Notes: a model not told the origin generated them from the sequence alone. 64,000 nt of DNA from Cyclobacteriaceae bacterium YHN15 (GCA_003797895.1 RKQB01000003.1:496001-560000), one strand, 5' to 3'; shown: positions 1-9,208, counted from the first letter of the stretch. Translations and numbers: made by a program.

Positions 1-725
1 TCCAACCTTAATGGGTCAGTTCCACTTGCGGTAATGGTATACCTGAATGTTCCCTGACTGTCCAATCTGCTTGCATTTTCTACCGGAATAAAAATTGCCC
101 GATCCGGACCGGAATCTCCGCCAACACTACCTTGCTTTTCCAAAATGCCCACAATCGTGTATCTTCTTCCATAGAATGAAATATAATCATTAAGGGGATT
201 TTCATCTTTCCCAAATAAGGTCTCTATTACATCTACACCTACTATACAAACATTATTCCCATAGACCACTTCTGTATTGCTGAAATTTCTCCCCTTTTCA
301 ATTTTAATTCCTTTGATGTTAAAATACAGGTCATCTACCCCTGTTACTCTCACATTTGGATTGGTCTTCTTGGAACCTCTTTTAATTTCCACAGCACCGG
401 ATACTGTCGAAAATACAGTGGAAAGCCCTGAGTTTCTAAACTCACTTTGAAAAGCCAGAGCCTCTTTATATTTGACCAGTGGAAATGTTTTTTCTGTTTT
501 ACCCTCTTGAACCATCGTCCCTCCAGCTTTGGATTTGATGTCAAAATTATTCGCTCCAAGCCCTGAAAAGCTTTCTTCAATCTGAGCCTTAATACCATCA
601 ATGGCAGTAAGCATGCCTACTAATGAGGTTATCCCTATAGCTATAATGGTACCTGTTAAAATAGTTCTGAGCAAATTTACTTTGACAGAATTAAGCGCTT
701 CTTTAATGTTTTCGAGCAAATTCAT
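1..725 (-). CDS. ABC transporter permease, MacB/FtsX type, N-terminal part (runs off the window)
   Basis: From the ATG at 725 the minus strand stays open for 241 codons to the window edge. The product starts MNLLENIKEALNSVKVNLLR, followed by a hydrophobic helix at about residues 21-42 and a periplasmic segment of MacB_PCD character (for example FSGLGANNFDIKSKAGG and VVYGNNVCIVGVDV). Permeases of this family work as dimers with a separate ATPase and usually a periplasmic adaptor to move peptides, drugs or lipoproteins out of the inner membrane. The C-terminal three helices lie outside the window, so the substrate class cannot be judged. It sits 123 bases downstream of miaE on the same strand and may have its own promoter. 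Confidence 0.85.
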   Translation of the reverse strand, partial: MNLLENIKEALNSVKVNLLRTILTGTIIAIGITSLVGMLTAIDGIKAQIEESFSGLGANNFDIKSKAGGTMVQEGKTEKTFPLVKYKEALAFQSEFRNSGLSTVFSTVSGAVEIKRGSKKTNPNVRVTGVDDLYFNIKGIKIEKGRNFSNTEVVYGNNVCIVGVDVIETLFGKDENPLNDYISFYGRRYTIVGILEKQGSVGGDSGPDRAIFIPVENASRLDSQGTFRYTITASGTDPLRL

Positions 726-848
726 ATATCGTCCGAATTGGAACAGTTGTTGGTTTATTTTCGACTTCTATACCTTAATATTAATTATTCTTATGAAAAA
801 AATATGAAATAAAAGAATATTTCTAATTCAAATCTGATTGATCGTCCT

Positions 849-1481
849 TTAATGCATTCTATCACCCCTTATTCCCAAATCTTTCAAGACCTCTGCTTCA
901 AAGCTCAGCCATTCTATCCACCTCGCATTAACCTTTTCTCTATCATAAATTTTCCTGGCCAGTTCGATGAAAATCACATAATGTCCCGCCTCTGATATCA
1001 TCAGCTCATAATAAAATTTTTTGAGCTCCTCATCTTTGATATGCTTTGATAATAATTTAAACCTTTCACAACTTCTTGCCTCAATCAAGGCATTCATCAA
1101 CAAATATTCCGTCAACTGCTGCACACGGCTTCCTCCTTTCTTAACAAATTCAGTCAACTTAACAACATATTCATCCTTTCTGGGTTTCCCAATAGCAAAC
1201 CCTCTTTGGTTTAAATGCTCCAATACTCTTTCAAAATGACCCCATTCTTCTGCTACCACGGGTGTAAGCACATCCACAACTTCTTTGAAATCATAAAAGT
1301 TAACAATCAATGAAATGCAGGAGGATGCTGCTTTTTGCTCACAATAGGCGTGATCAATCAGAATGTCCTCAATATTCATTTCTGCAATATTGACCCACCT
1401 CGGGTCAGTTGGAAGCTTCAAATGAAGCATTTTTTGTTTGGTGCTTTCTTCCCAGCTCATCATCAATCGAATAAAGGCCAA
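849..1481 (-). CDS. miaE: tRNA-(ms2io6A)-hydroxylase MiaE-like diiron protein
   Basis: About 200 residues, all-helical, ferritin-like. Two ExxH motifs are visible (EEWGH near residue 80 and EAGH near 167), plus helix glutamates in CEQKAASS and EARSCE, the ligand set of a carboxylate-bridged diiron centre. The MiaE family hydroxylates the isopentenyl group of 2-methylthio-N6-isopentenyladenosine at position 37 of tRNAs that read UNN codons. Start choice is uncertain: the ATG at 1481 overlaps the end of the upstream porin gene by 19 bases, and methionines at residues 6, 7 and 18 are alternatives; the conserved part begins near MLHLKLPTDPRW. Overlap with the porin suggests co-transcription. The assignment rests on family resemblance; the substrate is not shown by the sequence. 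Confidence 0.82.
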   Translation of the reverse strand: MAFIRLMMSWEESTKQKMLHLKLPTDPRWVNIAEMNIEDILIDHAYCEQKAASSCISLIVNFYDFKEVVDVLTPVVAEEWGHFERVLEHLNQRGFAIGKPRKDEYVVKLTEFVKKGGSRVQQLTEYLLMNALIEARSCERFKLLSKHIKDEELKKFYYELMISEAGHYVIFIELARKIYDREKVNARWIEWLSFEAEVLKDLGIRGDRMH

Positions 1482-3424
1482 CTGATTCCAACATCCAACA
1501 CCCTTTTCAGACCAGTGAAATACGGCGTCACAAAATATCCGGGCTCACTCATTGAATTGATGTTTAAATGATTGAACCGAAACAATATCCTTGCCCTATT
1601 AATCCTAGCGTTGACAAAGAGATCAAAAACCGGATAAGCAAATACATTGAAATCATTCTGCAAATAAAACTGCTGCATGGCAGGGTTGTAGTTGTCAGCA
1701 AAATTATCACTGCGGAATCTTCCCTCAATACCAATTTGGATATAGAGATTCTCATTGAACATAGGACTGTCATAATAAATCCTTGAATTAGCAACAAGTT
1801 CAGGTATCCTGAAGTTACCCGCTCCATCACCCGTAATTACGGTATAAAAAACTTCGCCCTCCCAAAAGAATTTTTTTCTGATATTAAAAGAGAAATTCAA
1901 TCCCGGAATCACCATAAACGCATCTCCTGTTGATTGGGTAACCTGTTGGCTTTCATTGAAAAAAACATAATTATTTACCCTGTTGGCCGTCAGATTGGGC
2001 CTAAAACTCCAACTGGGAAAATCCAATTTCAGCACACCTTTTACTTGATCCACTCCTATATTACTGAAATCATTCTCCCATTGATGATGGTTTCCAAAAT
2101 ACATCATCTGCATAGAAGTGGGTTTATAGAGGGACTTTGTATAGGAAGCTTCCAACCATGGGGAAGTGAATAACCCATGTATCCTAAATGCCCCGGGAAC
2201 CAAATACTCCCCTTCTGCCTCAAAACTCCACTGCTCACTGATTTCCCCTCTTAAGGCTCCTCCGACAAATAATTCATTGAAATTATTATCGGAAGGAAAA
2301 TATGGGCTCTTCATCTTACCAGACCTAAATTTAACAAATGCGTTATAGTACAAAGGACCAATATCACCCTTGAATCCAAATTCATTCCTCCATTCGGTAA
2401 AACGGTTAAAATTATTTGTGGTATCCGGATTATTGAATCTATCCGGATTATTCAGGTTAAAAAAAGTGGAGTCTCCAGAATTAAGATTTACAAAAAAGGA
2501 CATACCTTGTTTCTTTCTGTCAATAACATGGTAGACTTGCCAACCCTTTGTCAATTCATATTGATGATATAGATGGTATTCCTGCCTCAAATCAGTAGCA
2601 ACGGAGTTTCTCAGCCAGACTTTGGCATCTTCATAAGCAAACAAAATAGAGTTTTCATCAATTTCTGGCGAAATAATACCTCCCTGTTCATTGACTTCAT
2701 GGTTCATCCTGGAAAAATTCCCCAACAACAAGTATTTCCCATTTTCAGAGCGGTAATTGGTGTGCATGGAATAGGAGTTCTGCACTGTCAAATTATCATC
2801 TCTTGCATTGGGGTTCAGCGTTTTTCTAGCTCTGATGGTACTGAAATTAAATCCGATATTCCATCTTGAATTTACATTCCTGGCAAAGGCCAGATCTAGC
2901 ATGTTCCTATTACCTCCTCCAAAAAATGCATTCATTTGGGTGTAGGGAGATTTGGTATCATAATATTTCATGCTGTCCGGAGAATTGTAATACAGATCAT
3001 AAACATGAAATCCAGAGGTAGTTCCTATCATCTTAGGAACCTGATAAAAAATCGGTTTGGCCGCACTACCTATATTTGCCAGGTCCTGATACATCCAACC
3101 TGACTTGGCTACCGGTTCATAATAATGGAAATTGTTTAATGATGTGTCTATTTCCACTTTTCTTTCGCGGTTCCTTTTAATATCCCTTTCTAAAAAGTAT
3201 AAGGTAGTTTTGGGACCAAAAACCATTTTTGTGGAATCATCAATCAATTTTTTCCTACCCCCGGTATCATCCTGTCCATCCTGGCTCTGATCAAGCATTT
3301 GCCTCTCACCTCCTGCAGGCGGAAATTGACCCTGTCCCTGTGGTGGACGGGTTGGCCTTTGAATTTGAGCGCTAACCTCAAAAATCAGAAATAAAAAAAG
3401 AAACAGACTGAAACTAAACCTCAC
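1463..3424 (-). CDS. Putative outer-membrane porin, Porin_10 family
   Basis: 653 residues. The N-terminus MRFSFSLFLFLFLIFEVSA is a signal peptide with cleavage expected before QIQRP. A Pro/Gln/Gly-rich stretch (about 20-60) follows, then a long region of alternating short beta-type segments rich in Tyr, Phe, Trp and Asn, ending ISWPLFD with the aromatic C-terminal residue pattern of outer-membrane barrels. This matches the Bacteroidota putative porin family (Porin_10), whose substrate is generally unknown. The start overlaps the last 11 bases of lpxK and the end overlaps miaE, so the three genes look like one transcript. The lpxK link fits an envelope role but does not prove one. Confidence 0.8.
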   Translation of the reverse strand: MRFSFSLFLFLFLIFEVSAQIQRPTRPPQGQGQFPPAGGERQMLDQSQDGQDDTGGRKKLIDDSTKMVFGPKTTLYFLERDIKRNRERKVEIDTSLNNFHYYEPVAKSGWMYQDLANIGSAAKPIFYQVPKMIGTTSGFHVYDLYYNSPDSMKYYDTKSPYTQMNAFFGGGNRNMLDLAFARNVNSRWNIGFNFSTIRARKTLNPNARDDNLTVQNSYSMHTNYRSENGKYLLLGNFSRMNHEVNEQGGIISPEIDENSILFAYEDAKVWLRNSVATDLRQEYHLYHQYELTKGWQVYHVIDRKKQGMSFFVNLNSGDSTFFNLNNPDRFNNPDTTNNFNRFTEWRNEFGFKGDIGPLYYNAFVKFRSGKMKSPYFPSDNNFNELFVGGALRGEISEQWSFEAEGEYLVPGAFRIHGLFTSPWLEASYTKSLYKPTSMQMMYFGNHHQWENDFSNIGVDQVKGVLKLDFPSWSFRPNLTANRVNNYVFFNESQQVTQSTGDAFMVIPGLNFSFNIRKKFFWEGEVFYTVITGDGAGNFRIPELVANSRIYYDSPMFNENLYIQIGIEGRFRSDNFADNYNPAMQQFYLQNDFNVFAYPVFDLFVNARINRARILFRFNHLNINSMSEPGYFVTPYFTGLKRVLDVGISWPLFD

Positions 3425-4469
3425 CTATATATGCTTTTTCCTTAATAACCCTTAATACTTTTTCTTTCAAAAGGCGACTGTCTTTTATATCCATTTGGAT
3501 TTTTATGGGTAATGCAAAAATCGAAATTTCTGACAAATATATACGGAATGCTTCATTTTTAAGTTTGACAGCATCTTTTTCAGTTGTCAAAACCATGCAA
3601 TCCCCATATTCCATTACCTTATCCCTGATTTTCTCTGCATCCTTAATAGTATAATGGTAGTGATCACCAAAAGTGAAAATTTGCACCACTTGGAAAAGCC
3701 TTTTGGCTTCCTCCTTAAACAACTCATCATTGGCTATACCAGAAACCAAGATGACTTTAGCGTGAGTTTTTGTTCGTTTTGGATTAATAGGATATGGTTT
3801 CCCGTAGCAGATACCGGAAAAAATAACCTCTGCATTGGTATATCTTCTTATATTTTTAATGTAAACATTTTTTATCTCTTCATCTGTACTATTGGGTGTT
3901 TTTGTCACCACCACCAAATCTGCTCTTTTTGCGCCACGGGCATTTTCCCTTAAAGTACCCAATGGTAGCACCCTGTCCTTAAAAAACGGATTTTGAAAGG
4001 TTGTCAACAAAATGTAAAAATCTCCTTTCACATACCTATGTTGGAATGCATCGTCCAAGATAATAAGATCTGTCTGAGGTTTTGCCAATATGATTTTCGG
4101 TATAGCCAAAACCCTCTTTTCTCCAACGGCAACTGTAACTTTTTCGCTATATTTGGAATATATCTGAAAGGGTTCGTCTCCCAATTGCCTCGGACCAAAA
4201 TCAGGACCGGCCAACAAAAACCCTTTTGTTTTCCTCCCATAACCTCTGCTCAAAGTAGCTATTTGTCTCTCATCCTGAAACATCTCTACCATATACTCCA
4301 CCATAGGAGTCTTACCTGAACCTCCTAAATTTAGGTTTCCGATCACTATTATAGGAACAGGGAAGGAAACGCTTTTCTTTTTTCCTTTATCAAATCTTTT
4401 GTTACGGATTCTTGTAACTTCATCATAAATAAAGGCAAAAGGATAAAGCAGTGGTTCATACCAAGGCAT
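3414..4469 (-). CDS. lpxK: Tetraacyldisaccharide 4'-kinase (lipid A biosynthesis)
   Basis: 351 residues from the ATG at 4469 (MPWYEPLLYPFAFIYD), the usual LpxK opening. A longer reading frame reaching 4595 would run into the divergent gene at 4512 and adds nothing family-like, so it is rejected. The P-loop GNLNLGGSGKTP (about residues 44-55) is the LpxK form of Walker A; ILDDAFQHR (near 135) and TTEKDAVKL (near 300) are further family signatures. The enzyme phosphorylates the 4' position of the lipid A disaccharide at the cytoplasmic face of the inner membrane. It is divergent from the Nif3 gene with a 42-base gap and overlaps the porin gene downstream. Confidence 0.95.
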   Translation of the reverse strand: MPWYEPLLYPFAFIYDEVTRIRNKRFDKGKKKSVSFPVPIIVIGNLNLGGSGKTPMVEYMVEMFQDERQIATLSRGYGRKTKGFLLAGPDFGPRQLGDEPFQIYSKYSEKVTVAVGEKRVLAIPKIILAKPQTDLIILDDAFQHRYVKGDFYILLTTFQNPFFKDRVLPLGTLRENARGAKRADLVVVTKTPNSTDEEIKNVYIKNIRRYTNAEVIFSGICYGKPYPINPKRTKTHAKVILVSGIANDELFKEEAKRLFQVVQIFTFGDHYHYTIKDAEKIRDKVMEYGDCMVLTTEKDAVKLKNEAFRIYLSEISIFALPIKIQMDIKDSRLLKEKVLRVIKEKAYIGEV

Positions 4470-4483
4470 TGGCTTATTTTTTT

Positions 4484-4491
4484 TATTTTTG
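4484..4491 (+). promoter_or_regulatory. Candidate Bacteroidota -7 element (TATTTTTG) upstream of the Nif3 gene
   Basis: The octamer TATTTTTG matches the TAnnTTTG consensus exactly and lies 20 bases before the ATG at 4512, which would leave a short leader. No TTG -33 element is seen at the normal distance (nearest is 12 bases upstream), so this is a weak call from one box in an AT-rich spacer. Confidence 0.3.
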
Positions 4492-4511
4492 GACAAATTA
4501 ATACAAAAATT

Positions 4512-5612
4512 ATGGTTTATTCGATCAGAGATGTTGTTTCTTATTTGGACAGGATCGCCCCACAAGCATACCAAGAGTCTTATGACAATGCACAACTGAT
4601 TACAGGAAACCTAGAGGAAAAAGTTACAGGGATTTTGTGCGCATTGGATGTAACGGAGTTAGTTGTAGATGAGGCCATCTCTTTGGGATGTAATATGATT
4701 GTAGCGCACCATCCAATTATTTTCAAAGGCCTAAAGAGCCTCACTGGAAAAAATTATGTGGAAAGAACTGTGATCAAGGCCATTAAATATGACATTGCCA
4801 TTTATGCCATACATACCAATTTAGACCATGTCGCATATGGAGTAAACAAAAAAATATGTGATAAGTTAGGGCTTGTCAATACATCTATTTTACAACCTAA
4901 AAGAGAAATTTTATCCAAATTGGTCACTTTTGCACCAAAAGAAGCAACAGAAAAAGTATTAAAAGCCCTATTCGATGCAGGGGCGGGGGAAATCGGTGAA
5001 TATTCAGGTTGCAGCTTTTTAGCAGAAGGAACAGGCACTTATACCCCATCATTTAAGGCTAGCCCCCACAAAGGAGAAAGCGGAAAACCACATAAGGAAC
5101 CAGAAACAAGGATTGAAGTTCTACTTCCCTCATTCTTGGAAAAAAAAGTTCTCAATGCCCTGAAAACAGCCCATCCATATGAGGAAGTGGCTTACTTTTT
5201 CCAAAAATTGGATAATGAAAATCAATTGGTTGGCTCGGGTATGCTTGGGCATTTTGATTATCCAATGGATGAAATTGAGTTTCTCCATCATTTAAAAACG
5301 AGTATGAACCTCCAGGTTATCAAACATACCGCTTTATTAAATAAACCCCTCAAAAAAGTTGCAATATGTGGGGGAGCAGGAATATTCCTTTTGAATCAGG
5401 CTAAATCTGCAGGGGCGCAAATATTCATCACCTCGGATATTAAATATCACGAATTCTTTGATGCTGAAAATCAAATAGTTATTTGTGATATCGGGCATTA
5501 TGAGAGTGAAATTTTTACAAAAGAATTGTTGGTAGAGTTATTGTCGCAAAATTTTACTAATATTGCACTCTATTTGACAAAAATAGTTACGAATCCCATA
5601 ACTTACCTATAG
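4512..5612 (+). CDS. Nif3-like dinuclear metal centre protein (YbgI/NIF3 family)
   Basis: 366 residues. Metal ligands of the family are visible: VAHHPIIFKG (His66, His67), AIHTNLDH (near 100) and the C-terminal CDIGHYESE pair. The two Nif3 halves flank an inserted PII-like/CutA-like domain at about residues 130-235, the long form of the family (about 365 residues against about 250 for E. coli YbgI). The protein forms toroidal hexamers with paired metal ions; its reaction is unsettled in the literature, and the name GTP cyclohydrolase 1 type 2 in databases is not well supported. Only 3 bases separate it from the zinc-ribbon gene, a pairing common across bacteria. Confidence 0.92.
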   Translation: MVYSIRDVVSYLDRIAPQAYQESYDNAQLITGNLEEKVTGILCALDVTELVVDEAISLGCNMIVAHHPIIFKGLKSLTGKNYVERTVIKAIKYDIAIYAIHTNLDHVAYGVNKKICDKLGLVNTSILQPKREILSKLVTFAPKEATEKVLKALFDAGAGEIGEYSGCSFLAEGTGTYTPSFKASPHKGESGKPHKEPETRIEVLLPSFLEKKVLNALKTAHPYEEVAYFFQKLDNENQLVGSGMLGHFDYPMDEIEFLHHLKTSMNLQVIKHTALLNKPLKKVAICGGAGIFLLNQAKSAGAQIFITSDIKYHEFFDAENQIVICDIGHYESEIFTKELLVELLSQNFTNIALYLTKIVTNPITYL

Positions 5613-5615
5613 TAC

Positions 5616-6380
5616 ATGGAAAGTACAGTTGCACAAAAACTTGAAGCCCTTCTAAACCTTCAAAAAATAGATTCCAGACTCGATGCGATTTTTAAGATAA
5701 GAGGAGCTCTTCCTGAAGAAGTCCAAGACCTTGAAGATGAGATAGTAGGATACGAGACAAGATTGGAAAAATTCAATCTGGATATTGCTTCTCTTGAAGA
5801 TGATATCAAAAAATTCAAAGAGAACATCAAGGAGTCCGAAAAGCTGATCAAAAAATACCAAGAGCAGCAGATGAATGTCAGAAACAACAGGGAGTATGAC
5901 GCGATTACTAAGGAACTTGAACTACAGGATCTGGAAATACAGGTATCCAAAAAGAAAATCGGTGAAGCACAGGCTAAAATCGAAAACAAAAACAAGGATG
6001 TTGAGGAGTTAAGAGATTACCTGAAGGAAAGACAGAAGGACCTTACGAACAAACAGGAAGAACTAACTACTATCGTTTCAGAGAGTGAAAACGAGGAGTC
6101 CAAACTGAAGGCGGATAGAGAAAAAGCCATAAAGAAAATTGAAGATCGGCTTTACAAATCATACGCCAAAATACGGACCAATGCAAAGAATGGTCTGGCT
6201 GTTGTGATGGTGAAAAGAGGTGCATGTGGGGGATGCTTCAATGTAGTACCTCCCCAAAGGCAGGCTGATATCAGAGAAAAGAAAAAACTTATTGTCTGTG
6301 AGCATTGTGGTAGAATCTTCGCAGGTGTTGAAGACGAGATTGAGGAAGAAGCAACCAAGAAGAAAAGAAGCAGAGCTTAA
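5616..6380 (+). CDS. Coiled-coil protein with C-terminal C4 zinc ribbon (DUF164-like)
   Basis: 254 residues. Residues about 25-185 are strongly heptad-like and charged, predicting a long coiled-coil hairpin. The C-terminus has two CxxC knuckles, ACGGC and VCEHCG, forming a zinc ribbon, followed by a basic tail KKKRSRA. This is the conserved bacterial family found next to nif3; related to Helicobacter HP0958/CdsZ-type proteins, which have been linked to RNA binding and flagellar regulation, but no role is established in Bacteroidota. It shares a transcript with the Nif3 gene and is followed immediately by a strong terminator. Confidence 0.88.
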   Translation: MESTVAQKLEALLNLQKIDSRLDAIFKIRGALPEEVQDLEDEIVGYETRLEKFNLDIASLEDDIKKFKENIKESEKLIKKYQEQQMNVRNNREYDAITKELELQDLEIQVSKKKIGEAQAKIENKNKDVEELRDYLKERQKDLTNKQEELTTIVSESENEESKLKADREKAIKKIEDRLYKSYAKIRTNAKNGLAVVMVKRGACGGCFNVVPPQRQADIREKKKLIVCEHCGRIFAGVEDEIEEEATKKKRSRA

Positions 6381-6391
6381 AACACAAAAAT

Positions 6392-6418
6392 AAAAGCCCG
6401 AATAGTTCGGGCTTTTTT
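6392..6418 (+). terminator. Rho-independent terminator after the Nif3/zinc-ribbon pair
   Basis: Perfect 11-bp stem AAAAGCCCGAA / TTCGGGCTTTT with a 3-base loop TAG, ending in a run of T. It begins 12 bases after the stop codon of the zinc-ribbon gene. Confidence 0.92.
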
Positions 6419-6491
6419 ATTTTTCTCCTATATATTTTTGATTTTTAAACAATATTTTGCGTTACATGTTAGATTTTTATACATTAACGAT

Positions 6492-6914
6492 GTGAAAAAG
6501 TTTATAACAACAATATTATTAGTATTTATCTCTTTTTGGGTTTTTGCAAAAGAAACCGAAGAGAAAACTTTTTTAGTGCTTTTTGATAGGGAAGAGTTAA
6601 AAGAATATAGAACAACTACAGATTATATTGAACTGAGTTTGACCAATATTTTCAAAACTAAATCTTATTCTGGTAATTCTGACGCGGCAATAATTGTAAA
6701 GGTCCCTTATACCAACATTGATGAATGCCAATTGGGTTACATTTTTGTCAGGGTTAATAATAAAACCATCATACCTTTGCAGGATATTGCCTTTATGATT
6801 ATTGATTTGGATTCCACAAAATCTGCTTATGACCAAATTTTAGCTTCCTTTGAAGATAAAGGACAGAAAAATAAAAAGAACAATAAAACGCTTAAAACAG
6901 TACCAAGTCCTTAA
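6492..6914 (+). CDS. Small exported protein of unknown function
   Basis: 140 residues if read from the GTG at 6492 (VKKFITTILLVFISFWVFA, a good signal peptide with cleavage near AKE). An in-frame ATG at 6438 would add 18 residues that weaken the signal peptide. The mature part is about 120 residues, mixed alpha/beta with no recognised motif, and ends in a Lys/Asn-rich tail. No relative is recognised. The 3' end overlaps the convergent phosphatase gene by 23 bases. It stands alone after a terminator, so it probably has its own promoter. Confidence 0.6.
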   Translation: MKKFITTILLVFISFWVFAKETEEKTFLVLFDREELKEYRTTTDYIELSLTNIFKTKSYSGNSDAAIIVKVPYTNIDECQLGYIFVRVNNKTIIPLQDIAFMIIDLDSTKSAYDQILASFEDKGQKNKKNNKTLKTVPSP

Positions 6915-7521
6915 GGTGTTCTCCACAATTATTTTTTTCCACGCTGAATAATCCTAAACTGTTTTGCTTCAAAACATATAAACCAAGATTTTGATGTTTG
7001 AATACATCCATAAATCTTAAGTCATATCCTAACAATTGGCTCAGAAGAATTCTCATAGCCCTTCCGTGCATACAAATGAGAAAAGTTTCCCCTGGTTGGG
7101 AAAGGATATGGTCAATTCCTTTTTTCAATCTCCTCGCTACCATGGTAGGGCTTTCCCCTCCTTCGATGGCATAGTCCAGGTCACCTGAAGACCATCTTTT
7201 CAACATATGTTCATAATATATATTTTCTTCTGGCGTCATGGGTACCCCCTCATACCTTCCCCATGAAATTTCGTTTAATTCCGGCACTCCCTCATGCGGT
7301 AAACCGAGATCTAAAAAACTCTGAACAGACTGTTTGGTCCTTTGAAGTCCAGTGTAAAATACTTTATCAAATGAGATATTTTTATAAGAATCAAAAAAAG
7401 CCTTTGCCTGCAATTGGCCATTCCTGTTGAGAGGGGCATCAATTCCGCTTCCCTGAACCACACCTCTCAGATTATAATCGGTTTGTCCATGACGGACTAG
7501 GTAAATTTTTTTAGTAAGCAA
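6892..7521 (-). CDS. Histidine phosphatase family protein (phosphoglycerate mutase-like)
   Basis: 209 residues. The phosphohistidine motif is LVRHGQTDYN with Arg10-His11-Gly12; the second catalytic histidine is in LICMHGRAM (near residue 150) and the acid residue is in ELNEISWGRYEG (near 83). This layout fits the cofactor-independent-type branch of the histidine phosphatase superfamily (CobC, GpmB and PhoE-like). The substrate cannot be read from the sequence; both sugar phosphates and nucleotides are used in the family. It is divergent from the menaquinone operon (53 bases between starts). Confidence 0.88.
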   Translation of the reverse strand: MLTKKIYLVRHGQTDYNLRGVVQGSGIDAPLNRNGQLQAKAFFDSYKNISFDKVFYTGLQRTKQSVQSFLDLGLPHEGVPELNEISWGRYEGVPMTPEENIYYEHMLKRWSSGDLDYAIEGGESPTMVARRLKKGIDHILSQPGETFLICMHGRAMRILLSQLLGYDLRFMDVFKHQNLGLYVLKQNSLGLFSVEKNNCGEHLKDLVLF

Positions 7522-7528
7522 GTTTCTT

Positions 7529-7536
7529 TATTTTTG
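7529..7536 (+). promoter_or_regulatory. Candidate -7 element (TATTTTTG) of the menaquinone operon
   Basis: TATTTTTG matches TAnnTTTG and ends 38 bases before the ATG at 7575. A -33 TTG at normal spacing is not obvious. It lies in the short divergent spacer in front of the thioesterase-menF-menD operon. Confidence 0.3.
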
Positions 7537-7574
7537 TTTTCGGTATCAAAGAAAAAACTTTTATTCCAAATTAC

Positions 7575-7997
7575 ATGATATTTCCTCCAAACCTTAGCCT
7601 TGAAGAACTCAATAGCTGGGGAAAAAACACCATGACTGATTTTTTGGAAATCAAATTTACTACGATTGGCAATGATTTTCTGGAGGCTACCATGCCTGTA
7701 AGCCATAAAACCAAACAACCACATGGATTGTTACATGGAGGAGCAAACGTAGTTCTTGCTGAAACCTTGGGCAGCGTGGCATCAATGCTGACACTGGACC
7801 GTGAGAAACAATACTGTGTTGGGTTGGAAATCAATGCCAATCATCTCAAGCCTGTTAAAGAAGGTTTGGTGAAAGGAATAACAAAACCCATTCACCTGGG
7901 AAAAAAAACACAGGTTTGGGAAATAAAAATTTATTCTGAAAAGGGAGCTCTGAGCTGTATCAGTAGGATTACCATGGCAATAATGGATAGAAAATAA
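7575..7997 (+). CDS. Hotdog-fold acyl-CoA thioesterase, probable 1,4-dihydroxy-2-naphthoyl-CoA hydrolase
   Basis: 140 residues, single hotdog domain of the PaaI/YdiI type. The motif LLHGGANVVLAETLGS carries His54-Gly-Gly and Glu63; the catalytic glutamate of E. coli MenI (YdiI) has the same number and setting. Because the next two genes are menF and menD, with 1- and 7-base gaps, the natural reading is that it hydrolyses DHNA-CoA to DHNA in menaquinone synthesis. Thioesterases of this fold are promiscuous, so the substrate is inferred from context. Confidence 0.82.
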   Translation: MIFPPNLSLEELNSWGKNTMTDFLEIKFTTIGNDFLEATMPVSHKTKQPHGLLHGGANVVLAETLGSVASMLTLDREKQYCVGLEINANHLKPVKEGLVKGITKPIHLGKKTQVWEIKIYSEKGALSCISRITMAIMDRK

Positions 7998-7998
7998 C

Positions 7999-9201
7999 AT
8001 GGAAAACGAACTGGATATAAAAATTGAAAGTTTAGAACATTACTTAGGTTGTTTGCTGGCATGGCAGATGAAGGAGGGTAACCAAGTAGCCATTTGGAGA
8101 CAGCCTAAATCCGATTTTTTGCAGGTATTGATTGATAAAAGCGGAAAAACCAAAAGAGTTGACCCAGTCCTGGAAGAATTGCCATCAGGTTTTATAGTAC
8201 ACCCATTTGAAGATCAGGAAGATCAAAAAGCTTTCTTCTTGGAAGCTGATTGCTACTTCAAAATAGATTTGACACTTCCAATTGCAGAACAAACCAATCA
8301 AATCGAATCAATAAAAGAAATAAAGACTTTACGGGAAAACGCAAAGACTTTACGAAAAACATTTGTTAAACCAGAAGAAAAATTTTCTTCCGGATATTAC
8401 AAAGCATGTTCGAAAAAGGACTTTATAAACTTGGTCCAAAAAGGAATTGAGGCAGTTAAAAAAGGGCAACTCAACAAAATTGTACCTGCAAGGTTAAAGA
8501 AAATTACACTGAGTGAGGAATTTGATCTGGTCCAATCCATCAAAAGTTTGGTTTATACCTATCCGAATGCCTTCATCAACTTTTTCCATATCCCAGGTGT
8601 GGGTACGTGGTTGGGCGCTTCTCCTGAAATATTGATCCAAATAAGTGGAGATGAATTTTACACTATGTCCTTGGCGGGAACCCAAAAAGCAAAGGGTGAC
8701 AATCCACTCAAAAATGCAGCCTGGACCCAAAAAGAAATTGAAGAACAAGCGCTGGTAAGTCGGTATATAGTGGACTGTTTTAAAAAAATAAGACTAAGGG
8801 AATATGATGAACAAGGTCCTAAAACAGTCTTGGCCGGCAATCTACTCCACCTTAGATCTGATTTTAGGGTTGACATGAAAGCAACCAATTTCCCTCAATT
8901 GGGTTCTGTAATGCTAAAATTACTGCATCCGACTTCAGCTGTTTGTGGAATGCCAAGAAACAAGGCCTTTGAATTTCTCAGGGAATTTGAAAAATTAAAC
9001 CGCTCACTTTTTGCGGGATTTATAGGCCCGGTCAATGTAGAAGGAGGAACTTCTATTTTTGTAAATTTAAGGACCGCATTATTGACAGAAAAAGAAGCAT
9101 TCCTATTTGCCGGAGCCGGTGTAACTGAAGATTCCAATCCGGAAAAAGAATGGGAAGAAACCGAGATGAAGTGTGAAATTATTGGAAAGCACCTAAAATA
9201 A
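7999..9201 (+). CDS. menF: Isochorismate synthase (menaquinone biosynthesis)
   Basis: 400 residues, chorismate-binding fold. Signature segments are KIVPARLKK (catalytic lysine region, near 160), IPGVGTWLGASPE (near 200), SLAGTQKAKGD (near 230), TSAVCGMPRN (near 315) and FAGAGVTEDSNPEKEWEET at the C-terminus. It isomerises chorismate to isochorismate, the first committed step to menaquinone. Some Bacteroidota use entC-like enzymes for siderophores, but direct coupling to menD makes menF the better name. The ATG lies 1 base after the stop of the thioesterase gene, so translation is probably coupled. Confidence 0.93.
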   Translation: MENELDIKIESLEHYLGCLLAWQMKEGNQVAIWRQPKSDFLQVLIDKSGKTKRVDPVLEELPSGFIVHPFEDQEDQKAFFLEADCYFKIDLTLPIAEQTNQIESIKEIKTLRENAKTLRKTFVKPEEKFSSGYYKACSKKDFINLVQKGIEAVKKGQLNKIVPARLKKITLSEEFDLVQSIKSLVYTYPNAFINFFHIPGVGTWLGASPEILIQISGDEFYTMSLAGTQKAKGDNPLKNAAWTQKEIEEQALVSRYIVDCFKKIRLREYDEQGPKTVLAGNLLHLRSDFRVDMKATNFPQLGSVMLKLLHPTSAVCGMPRNKAFEFLREFEKLNRSLFAGFIGPVNVEGGTSIFVNLRTALLTEKEAFLFAGAGVTEDSNPEKEWEETEMKCEIIGKHLK

Positions 9202-9208
9202 ACCCGAT

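Noticed and set aside
350..601. Minus-strand frame of 83 codons near the left edge
   Set aside because: It lies out of frame within the MacB-like permease gene, which shows the family sequence in another frame.
3414..4595. Longer LpxK start at 4595
   Set aside because: The extra 42 residues overlap the divergent Nif3 gene and look unlike LpxK.
4512..5612. GTP cyclohydrolase 1 type 2 activity for the Nif3 protein
   Set aside because: This database name is weakly supported; only the metal-binding family can be stated.
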